This document shows, piece by piece, positions 5,914 to 11,803 of a stretch of DNA of 11,803 nt. Position 1 is the stretch's first letter, and each line of letters begins with the position of its first letter. The position numbers and the translations under genes are program-made. The notes under the pieces are model-generated. The model was not told where the DNA came from and did no database searches. It saw only the letters and a list, made by a program, of their open reading frames with translations. This DNA is from Microcaldota archaeon (GTDB taxonomy: Archaea; Micrarchaeota; Micrarchaeia; Micrarchaeales; CABMGC01), in assembly GCA_021850955.1 (NCBI GenBank), contig JAJZKH010000013.1, positions 1 through 11,803 on the forward strand, written 5' to 3'.

Positions 5914-6969
5914 TTATTTCATTTTCACAACTTTTCTATAAACTTCTAAAGTTTCTCTCGCACATCTTTCCCAGGTAAAGCTTCTGGCATACTCTGTTGC
6001 TTTCTTCTGCAATTTTTCGTTATAACCATTTTTTTTTAGATTCATTATAATCTGTGCCATATGCTCCGAGCTCTCCGCCTCAAAGCAGTATTTCCGTACC
6101 TCTTTAGGTATCTTACTATTTTTATATATTATTACTGGAAGACCACGAGCCTGGGCTTCAGGTATTTCTAAGCCAAAACCTTCATATAAAGATGGAAATA
6201 TAAATGCGTCAAATGAATCATATATATCTACAATTTTGTCTTCAGGAGCAATACCCCTAAATGAAAATTTTTTAGAACTACTTAGTTTACTTATGGTAGT
6301 ATTGAAATATTCGTTATCTATAATCTTTCCATACGCCTCGAATTTAATATCTTTATTTACGTAATCAATTAAGTATGCTAATTGGTGCAGACCCTTCCTA
6401 TATCTTATTGTTGATATATATCCCACTTTAAATCCATGATGTTCTTTTTCTTTATTTGGGTATTTTATAAATCTATCATCCAATCCTAGGTTTATTACGA
6501 ATATTTTGTTTTTTTCATAACCTAATTTTATAGCTTCTTCTTTAGTCTGGGTTGAAATTGATATTAAATAGTCTGAATTAAGTTGAATTTTTAGCGATGG
6601 GAGTTCTAAAAGTAACTTATAAAAAAATTTTTTAAATGAAAGATTAGAATATTTTTGTCCCATATTTGGATATAACAAGGTTTGAAATTCATATGCAGTA
6701 GAAATTAAAATGGCATTTTTAGATATTACAAGAGGTTTTGATGTAAGTACGCCTGCATTATGTATAATTTTATATTTTTTAAGATTTCTAAATTTCTCTG
6801 CTGTTTTTTTATATAAGATACTTGTTGGTGTGTTTTGCCCAACATCCTTTATTATATCTATATCTTTTCTGTTATTTTCAAAATATTTGACTAATTCCTC
6901 ATTATAACGTGCTCCGCCGCCAAAAGCATTCAAAGATGCAAGCAAAGCAATAGCCTTATGTTCTTCCAT
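5914..6969 (-). CDS. GT-B (GT4-type) glycosyltransferase
   Basis: This is a 351-residue GT-B enzyme. Its Gly-rich loop NAFGGGARYNEEL (14-26) near the N-terminus replaces the usual GGxE acceptor-domain loop. The linker has YLISISTQTKEEAIKLGY (134-151) and NLGLDDRFIK (160-169). The donor domain contains GYISTIRYRKG (183-193), RGIAPEDKIVDIYDSFD (238-254) and a full E-x7-E motif EGFGLEIPE (263-271). From residue 240 it is nearly the same as the 4748-5887 product, whereas the N-terminal 130 residues are quite different, so the two probably use a related donor but different acceptors. ATG 6969 is 40 nt past the upstream stop. AGAGG lies some 10 nt before it, a weak site. There is no membrane segment, so it probably works at the cytoplasmic face on a lipid-linked glycan. 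Confidence 0.87.
   Translation of the reverse strand: MEEHKAIALLASLNAFGGGARYNEELVKYFENNRKDIDIIKDVGQNTPTSILYKKTAEKFRNLKKYKIIHNAGVLTSKPLVISKNAILISTAYEFQTLLYPNMGQKYSNLSFKKFFYKLLLELPSLKIQLNSDYLISISTQTKEEAIKLGYEKNKIFVINLGLDDRFIKYPNKEKEHHGFKVGYISTIRYRKGLHQLAYLIDYVNKDIKFEAYGKIIDNEYFNTTISKLSSSKKFSFRGIAPEDKIVDIYDSFDAFIFPSLYEGFGLEIPEAQARGLPVIIYKNSKIPKEVRKYCFEAESSEHMAQIIMNLKKNGYNEKLQKKATEYARSFTWERCARETLEVYRKVVKMK
5939..6000. repeat. 62-bp perfect match to 4776-4837 (glycosyltransferase 3' ends)
   Basis: This is the partner of the block at 4776-4837. Identity ends at GTTGC, followed by TTT here and CTC there. The equivalent part of the remnant (about 1350-1410) is similar but carries several differences, so the two intact genes are closer to each other here than to the remnant. 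Confidence 0.85.
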
Positions 6970-7009
6970 TGAGTAAGCGCCTCTTATAATCTATAGCCCT
7001 AAGCCATTT

Positions 7010-8125
7010 TTATACATTACGGTATAACAATTCATACTTCTTAGTTATTGCCTCCCAATCGTATTTTAATGCAAGCCATCTAGCTTTTTTGCGGTATTTT
7101 TTTGTATAGCTTTTATTTTTAATAATCTTGGCTATTTCTTTTGCGTATCGCCCACTATTCAAATTCCCTATTACTATTGCTTCTTTGTTTTTACTGATTT
7201 CATTGATTCCAGTAAATTTTGAAACTATAATTGGTAAACCGCAACTAATTGCTTCGAGCGGTGCCAAGGCGAATCCCTCACCCCTACTTGGTAGCACGAA
7301 GATATCAGAGGCTTGATAACATTTTATTTTCTCTAGTTCACTAACTCTTCCCATAAACCTAATAGAGTTTGAGATATGTTTGTTTTGTTTACCTATGCCA
7401 ATTATATTCAGATAGACATTTTTCATACTCAAGAGCCTAACTGCGTCAATTGCAATGTCTAATCCCTTCCTATAAGCTTCCCCACCTACAAATAATAGAT
7501 AAATTGTGCTATCATTAAATCCTAGCTTGTGCCTTAATCTAATTTTTTCTGAATGTGATAGCGGAGCATAAACATTAGTATCTACTCCATTATACAAGAC
7601 TTCAATTTTCTTTCTTGTATACTTTGAAGCATAATATTTTACATTATTACTTACAGCAACAATTTTTTTGGAGTATTTCATGTTATTTATCTCAGTTCTT
7701 CCAGAAGTGGCCCTTATAAACAGTTTATCAAGTAAATTTCTATCTTTATGTGTTTGAATAGCGAAGCCGTGTAATGTTAAGATGGTGTTAAACCTAGCTA
7801 ATTCTTTAAATCCACCTATGTCGCCATGTACATGTAGTATGTCATAATTAATTCCATTTTCCTTAATAAACATTTTGAGTTTCTCGTTATATATTGCTTT
7901 TCTAAGAAAAATGCTAAATTTACCGAACATCTTGAATCGTGGAACTTTAAAAACAAATAGTTTACCGAATTTGGTTTTAATAACTTTGTCTTGGTCTCCC
8001 ATACAAATTATATCTACTTTATGTCCTATTTTATTTAAGTTTTTGGCAAATTGGTATATTACCTGTTCTATACCTCCCCCTTCATTCAAAAAGGGGTTGT
8101 AAAAGCTTGTTTGAAGAATTTTCAT
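7010..8125 (-). CDS. GT4-family glycosyltransferase
   Basis: This is a typical 371-residue GT4 retaining glycosyltransferase. The acceptor domain opens MKILQTSFYNPFLNEGGGIE, with the GGGIE loop at 16-20, and has HVHGDIGG (98-105) and LTLHGFA (116-122). AVSNNVK (157-163) and LYNGVDTNVY (177-186) mark the interdomain hinge. The donor domain carries LLFVGGEAYRKGLD (210-223), IIGIGK (241-246) and the intact nucleotide-sugar motif EGFALAPLE (Glu283, Glu291). It is not closely related to the two other GT-B genes, because their shared KYCFEAES tail is absent. The start ATG 8125 is fixed by GGTGA 5 nt upstream. It lies 19 nt after the preceding GT2 gene, so the two are surely co-transcribed. The donor and acceptor sugars are unknown. 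Confidence 0.9.
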   Translation of the reverse strand: MKILQTSFYNPFLNEGGGIEQVIYQFAKNLNKIGHKVDIICMGDQDKVIKTKFGKLFVFKVPRFKMFGKFSIFLRKAIYNEKLKMFIKENGINYDILHVHGDIGGFKELARFNTILTLHGFAIQTHKDRNLLDKLFIRATSGRTEINNMKYSKKIVAVSNNVKYYASKYTRKKIEVLYNGVDTNVYAPLSHSEKIRLRHKLGFNDSTIYLLFVGGEAYRKGLDIAIDAVRLLSMKNVYLNIIGIGKQNKHISNSIRFMGRVSELEKIKCYQASDIFVLPSRGEGFALAPLEAISCGLPIIVSKFTGINEISKNKEAIVIGNLNSGRYAKEIAKIIKNKSYTKKYRKKARWLALKYDWEAITKKYELLYRNV

Positions 8126-8130
8126 CTAAT

Positions 8131-8135
8131 TCACC
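8131..8135 (-). promoter_or_regulatory. Shine-Dalgarno GGTGA for the GT4 gene
   Basis: GGTGA stands 5 nt before ATG 8125 on the minus strand, inside the 19-nt space after the upstream gene. It is the clearest archaeal-type ribosome-binding site in the window. Confidence 0.7.
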
Positions 8136-8144
8136 GCTCATAGT

Positions 8145-9038
8145 TTATATAATTCTAGATATGCCATCTCTTAGCCCTCTTAGGTATGCCTTATAGTATT
8201 CGCGCTTATTTTTTGCCTTGAACGGTATGTAGTATAAAAGGTATAAGGACATATGAAGTGGCATAAATCCAAACAAAAATAATAGAAATTTAAATTTAGG
8301 TGCATACTTCTTTTCTATTAAAAAATTACATTTTACTGTAATATACATCCTATATGGTGGTCTGTCCATTAAGTTTATTTTTACTTTGCCAATATCATGT
8401 ATTGTTACTGCTTTTGTATAAATATAATTTTTGTATCCAGCAAATTTAATTCTTTGGGCAAGATCTAACTCTTCGTGTGTTGGAAAATTTGGATCTTCAC
8501 CTCCAATTTTAAGATATAGCTTCTTTGATGTCATATATGCGTTAGGTATTGCGTCTGTTTCTATTAATTCTTTTTTTAACTCAGTTTCAGGTACTAAAGT
8601 TATGTTTGGATTTATCCAGGTTGCTTTGCCGCCACAAAACCATAAATTCCCAGAGGAACTATACATTAGCGGGCCGATTAAGCCAGCATTTTTTATACTA
8701 AGATATTTAGAAACTAAATTTTCCATTGCATTCTTATCCAATATATTATCGTCATCAACAAAAAAGAGTATTTTGCCTTTCGCTATTTTTGCGCCTAAAT
8801 TCCTTGATTCAACGACATAAATTTCTCTTTTAGGCTGAATTAAACGTATTTTAAACTCTTTTAGTAATGGTTTTAAATCAATTTTTAGGTAATCGTTTAT
8901 TACTATTACTTCTATGTTCTTATATGTGCTTTTAAATATGCTATCTAAGCATTTTATTAGCTTGTCAGACCTATTATAAGTTGGAATTATAACGCTCACC
9001 ATAGAGCTGATTAATTTTTTTGAACTTAAATTTTTCAT
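8145..9038 (-). CDS. Family 2 (GT-A) glycosyltransferase
   Basis: This is a 297-residue inverting GT2 enzyme. It begins with the GT-A nucleotide-binding strand VSVIIPTYNRSDKLIKCLDS (14-33) and has SRNLGAKIAKG (78-88). The metal-binding DxD site is FVDDDN (93-98), and the acceptor/catalytic-base region is THEELDLAQRIKFAGYK (187-203), followed by His214. A hydrophobic segment at about 249-271 probably anchors the C-terminus to the membrane. The start is ATG 9038, whose ATG overlaps the upstream TGA (9035-9037) as ATGA, indicating translational coupling; a GTG at 9044 in the same frame is less likely. It is a distant paralogue of the preceding gene, with the same motif order (both with NAGLIGPL/KAGIVGPL after the DxD). 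The transferred sugar cannot be inferred. Confidence 0.9.
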   Translation of the reverse strand: MKNLSSKKLISSMVSVIIPTYNRSDKLIKCLDSIFKSTYKNIEVIVINDYLKIDLKPLLKEFKIRLIQPKREIYVVESRNLGAKIAKGKILFFVDDDNILDKNAMENLVSKYLSIKNAGLIGPLMYSSSGNLWFCGGKATWINPNITLVPETELKKELIETDAIPNAYMTSKKLYLKIGGEDPNFPTHEELDLAQRIKFAGYKNYIYTKAVTIHDIGKVKINLMDRPPYRMYITVKCNFLIEKKYAPKFKFLLFLFGFMPLHMSLYLLYYIPFKAKNKREYYKAYLRGLRDGISRII

Positions 9039-10000
9039 TTCCACACAACGCTACTCTTTTTTAAAAGTACAATCTTAAAACCGTTCATAATTCCATGAAA
9101 AAATGTTTTTAATAGTTCAAGTTTATTTTTGGTAGATTTATTACCTTTAAAAATTATTAAGACGTAGTATATAAGATATAATGGAATTGAAAGAGAAAAT
9201 GTTATTTTACCAATTAAAGTATCGTACCTATATTCATTTATTATCTTATCTCGCATTGTGTAATATAATCTCAATTTATTAATCCTAATAAAATATCTAT
9301 CTTTAGGGTTATATGGGATATCATGATATGTAATCGCTTTTGGATTTATTATTATTTTATATCCTGCTTTCGTTGTCCGAGCTTCAAAATCTCCGTCTTC
9401 ACCAACAAATGGCACTGAAAGATCCCACATACCGATTTTATTTATTATTTCTTTCTTAAACATAAAGGCGTTTGCAAAATCGTCGACTTCTGTGCCTTCC
9501 TTTATCTGCCCAGCCCATTTTTCGTTCATATAAATAAATATGGCTCTCCTCATAAATCGGCTACGCATTGTGCCTGCATGCATGATTGTATCTTTATGGC
9601 TTTTATATAAAGCCAAAGGCCCAACAATACCTGCTTTTTTATAGGTATTAAAAGATAAAACAAGGTTAGATATGCAATTCTTTTTAAGTACATTATCGTC
9701 ATCTAATATGAATATATACTCTCCTTTAGAAAATCGTATTGCATTATTAATTGTAATTGAGAGTAAGCTTTCTTTTGTATTTTTTATGTATAAAAAGTTT
9801 TTTTTATTTATATATTTTTTGATTGCACTTTCTGTTCCATCTGTAGAAGCATCATCAGATACTATTATATACTTTTTCTTATAATCGCTAGCTATAACAG
9901 AGTCTATGCATTTAATAAGCATTTTCTTCCTGTTAAAAGTTGGTATTATTATAGTTACATATTTATCTTCAAACTTTATATTTTTGCCTTTTATGACCAT
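9035..10000 (-). CDS. Family 2 (GT-A) glycosyltransferase, first gene of the minus-strand run
   Basis: This is a 321-residue GT2 enzyme. YVTIIIPTFNRKKMLIKCID (14-33) starts the nucleotide-binding fold, VSDDASTDGT (47-56) carries the uridine-binding acidic residues, and FILDDDN (98-103) is the metal-binding DxD. GEDGDFEART (200-209) is the catalytic ED region, with His226 after it. DDFANAFMFKKE (173-184) matches the acceptor loop of rhamnosyl- and similar polysaccharide transferases, but specificity is not fixed by that. A hydrophobic helix near 268-284 suggests membrane association. ATG 9998-10000 is preceded by AGGT about 9 nt away. It is the promoter-proximal gene of the run, only 31 nt from the divergent membrane-protein gene. 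Its stop codon overlaps the next start. Confidence 0.9.
   Translation of the reverse strand: MVIKGKNIKFEDKYVTIIIPTFNRKKMLIKCIDSVIASDYKKKYIIVSDDASTDGTESAIKKYINKKNFLYIKNTKESLLSITINNAIRFSKGEYIFILDDDNVLKKNCISNLVLSFNTYKKAGIVGPLALYKSHKDTIMHAGTMRSRFMRRAIFIYMNEKWAGQIKEGTEVDDFANAFMFKKEIINKIGMWDLSVPFVGEDGDFEARTTKAGYKIIINPKAITYHDIPYNPKDRYFIRINKLRLYYTMRDKIINEYRYDTLIGKITFSLSIPLYLIYYVLIIFKGNKSTKNKLELLKTFFHGIMNGFKIVLLKKSSVVWK
9975..9982 (+). promoter_or_regulatory. Probable TATA box for the plus-strand membrane-protein gene
   Basis: TTTATATT lies 49 nt before ATG 10032, inside the start of the divergent glycosyltransferase gene. Transcription starting about 25 nt downstream would fall in the 31-nt intergenic gap. 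The match is by eye in AT-rich DNA, but the opposite gene has the same octamer at a similar distance. Confidence 0.45.
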
Positions 10001-10031
10001 ATTGTCAAACCTGTGAAAACCAGTAATTATT

Positions 10032-11803
10032 ATGTATAAATATTTATCCGATAAATATAAAAGCTATCTTTTGATTGCAGTTTGCTTATTTGCTATGGTT
10101 TTTGTAAATTATATATTATATACACATTCCACTTATATATTTGGTGGTGACCAACCACTATTTATCCCCACTTATACAAACTTGTATGGGTCATTTTTTA
10201 TCTGGGAACCGTATAACTATTCTGGTCTTATCACCACACCAACTTCTATATTTGCTATTTTACTTTATTTAATAGATATGCTCGTTTATTCAGGTGGAAT
10301 AACAATTGGATATATTTTTAGCAATACAATTTATTTTTGGATTGGAGCATTTGGAATGTTTTTACTCGTTTTTTACTTAACTAAAGATTTTGATAAAAAA
10401 ATAGCATATTTCGGCGGAATTATATCTTCGATTATATTTGTAATAAACTTTGATTCTTACCTTAAAAGTTTCGGCATGCCGCTAATTTTTATACCTTATT
10501 TTGTTTTATTTGCTTTTTTAAGTTTTAAAAAAATAGAAAAAGGAGAACCTAGTATTATACTTTTTGTAGGATTAGTATTGGCATTATCTGCCGTTTTTGC
10601 CACTGGTTATTCTTCAGCCATAATACAAAATTTCATATTTTCGGTTATTTTTATATTACTGTTGATTTTAGTATCTGAATCGGAGCGCATAAAGCAAGTT
10701 AAATATTTTGGATCTGCTATCTTATTATCCCTATTAATAAATTTTAGTTGGATTGCGACGACATATATTTATATTAATACTAAGATAAGCAATGAATATT
10801 TTAATAATGTTTCAAGTAACATATTATATTCATCGACATTGCAACTTCCAAACGCATTTTTGCTTTTCGGTCCTGCTGGGAATATTGCAAACAGCATATT
10901 AGGATCATTATTGTTATTAACTGTTTTTATAATTTCTATTATTGGAGTTTATTTATCATACACAAATGTCAAATTAAATAAAACTATTAAAAAAACAATA
11001 TTATCATTATTTATGAGTTTTATATTATACTTGAGTGTAGCTACTACGGTTAATAATCCATTTGGAATTTTATTTAAAAAAATATCAAGTAAAATACTGG
11101 AATTGGATGTGATAAGATATCCATACCCTGCTATGCATTACTTATCATTATTTTTTATTGCTGTATTTTTTGGAATTGGGTTTGTCTTTATTTTTAGTAA
11201 ACTTAAGGATAAAAATAAAGTATTAAATTTTTTGTTCTTAATTTTAATTATTTTTATTATAATAAGTTATATTTATTATACTGATTACATTCCAATAATA
11301 ATAAAACCTTTATATATCTCCAGCATACTTCCGCACGTATATTCTATATCTAATTATATAAATTCTCAGCATGGCTTTTTTTCTATTGCAACGCTCCCTA
11401 CTGCAACTGATTGGCAACATACAAACTGGTATTTAGGAGTAAATGTATATTCTGCTTTTATAAATAAGCCGGTATATACTGGAGGATATACAAATTATAT
11501 GGAAATTTTCTATCCTCCCTCCTACAATATTGAATCTTCTTTAAGTAGTACAATAGATACATTAAATATAACCAGGTTAAATTTGTCTGCAGCATTGGGC
11601 ATATTCGGCATAAAATATATTATAATTCAGGGAGACAGTTTAATTAATAAATGTAATGAATATTGCCCAGTATTCAGCTTTAACACCATCTATTCAAACC
11701 TTAAGAACTCTAATGGCATAACATTTGTTAAAAAATTTGGAAATTCGAGTGTGTACGAAAACAGCATTTATTGTATTGCTGTTATTGTAAAACCCCGTAA
11801 TAT
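10032..11803 (+). CDS. Large polytopic membrane protein, AftD/YfhO-like (putative GT-C glycosyltransferase), 3' truncated
   Basis: The frame from ATG 10032 runs 590 codons without a stop to the window end, so the C-terminus is missing. There are about twelve hydrophobic segments, the first at 11-30 and the last near 396-416, followed by at least 170 residues of probable extracytoplasmic domain. The first outer loop has YIFGGDQPLFIP with Asp40, where GT-C enzymes place a catalytic acidic residue, and then FIWEPYNYSG (56-65). The late ALGIFGIKYIIIQGD (521-535) and VYENSIY (574-580) resemble the closing domain of AftD- and YfhO-type proteins. In that family members move sugars from polyprenyl-phosphate donors to glycans outside the membrane, or act in glycosylation of lipoteichoic acid. 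Such a role fits here but is inferred from topology and short motifs. There is no strong ribosome-binding site; the TATA-like box at 9975 suggests a short leader. Confidence 0.75.
   Translation, partial: MYKYLSDKYKSYLLIAVCLFAMVFVNYILYTHSTYIFGGDQPLFIPTYTNLYGSFFIWEPYNYSGLITTPTSIFAILLYLIDMLVYSGGITIGYIFSNTIYFWIGAFGMFLLVFYLTKDFDKKIAYFGGIISSIIFVINFDSYLKSFGMPLIFIPYFVLFAFLSFKKIEKGEPSIILFVGLVLALSAVFATGYSSAIIQNFIFSVIFILLLILVSESERIKQVKYFGSAILLSLLINFSWIATTYIYINTKISNEYFNNVSSNILYSSTLQLPNAFLLFGPAGNIANSILGSLLLLTVFIISIIGVYLSYTNVKLNKTIKKTILSLFMSFILYLSVATTVNNPFGILFKKISSKILELDVIRYPYPAMHYLSLFFIAVFFGIGFVFIFSKLKDKNKVLNFLFLILIIFIIISYIYYTDYIPIIIKPLYISSILPHVYSISNYINSQHGFFSIATLPTATDWQHTNWYLGVNVYSAFINKPVYTGGYTNYMEIFYPPSYNIESSLSSTIDTLNITRLNLSAALGIFGIKYIIIQGDSLINKCNEYCPVFSFNTIYSNLKNSNGITFVKKFGNSSVYENSIYCIAVIVKPRN
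10054..10061 (-). promoter_or_regulatory. Probable TATA box for the minus-strand glycosyltransferase operon
   Basis: The minus strand reads TTTATATT 53 nt before ATG 10000, inside the first codons of the plus-strand membrane-protein gene. It mirrors the box at 9975-9982. If used, it would drive the run of genes from 10000 down to about 2587. Confidence 0.45.

Noticed and set aside
8431..8820. Plus-strand 129-codon frame
   Set aside because: It is antisense to the DxD and catalytic region of the GT2 gene at 8145-9038; the motifs are on the minus strand.
1..11803. CRISPR array
   Set aside because: No short, regularly spaced repeats were found on either strand; the only repeats are the 127-bp pair and the glycosyltransferase 3' ends.

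Overview
The window looks archaeal. It is AT-rich. The clearest ribosome-binding sites are GGTGA or GAGGT about 5 nt before ATG, and the TATA-like boxes sit 49-53 nt upstream of start codons, as expected for archaeal promoters with short leaders. Every recognisable gene belongs to surface polysaccharide or glycoprotein glycan synthesis. A small-genome or acidophilic archaeon is possible, but nothing in the window proves a lineage.

Right part (about 2587-10000, minus strand, read right to left): a compact operon-like run of seven genes with gaps of 13-40 nt and one 4-nt ATGA overlap. The order is two family-2 (GT-A) glycosyltransferases, three GT-B glycosyltransferases, a DegT/AHBA-fold PLP enzyme, and an NDP-sugar 4,6-dehydratase-like SDR. 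The PLP enzyme has His188 where aminotransferases have the Schiff-base Lys. That is the hallmark of ColD/E1-type sugar 3-dehydratases, so the SDR/DegT pair is a candidate route to a 3,6-dideoxy sugar. The glycosyltransferases would then assemble a glycan containing it.

Far right (10032 to the edge, plus strand): a divergent, very large multi-pass membrane protein of AftD/YfhO (GT-C-like) appearance, cut by the window end. Its start codon is only 31 nt from that of the first minus-strand glycosyltransferase. The two TATA-like boxes are identical and near-symmetrically placed, each inside the other gene's coding region.

Left part (1-2574): a decayed, rearranged zone. A 127/128-bp near-perfect direct repeat (112-238 and 1775-1902) flanks about 1.5 kb. 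That segment holds the frameshifted N-terminal part of a SAM methyltransferase, an intact TylF/MycF-like methyltransferase with its own terminator-like hairpin, and the C-terminal part of a GT-B glycosyltransferase broken by an internal TAG. Both repeat copies fuse to gene pieces at sharp junctions. An uncharacterised four-helix membrane protein next to the second copy takes its last 21 residues from the repeat. The methyltransferase scrap at the left is clearly more GC-rich than the glycosyltransferase cluster (34 of 60 bases G/C at 241-300, against 15 of 60 at 9661-9720), so the cluster edge may lie here.

The three related GT-B genes (remnant, 4748-5887, 5914-6969) share a nearly identical C-terminal segment, including 62 consecutive identical bases between the two intact genes, while their N-terminal halves differ. 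This points to recent duplication or gene conversion within the cluster.
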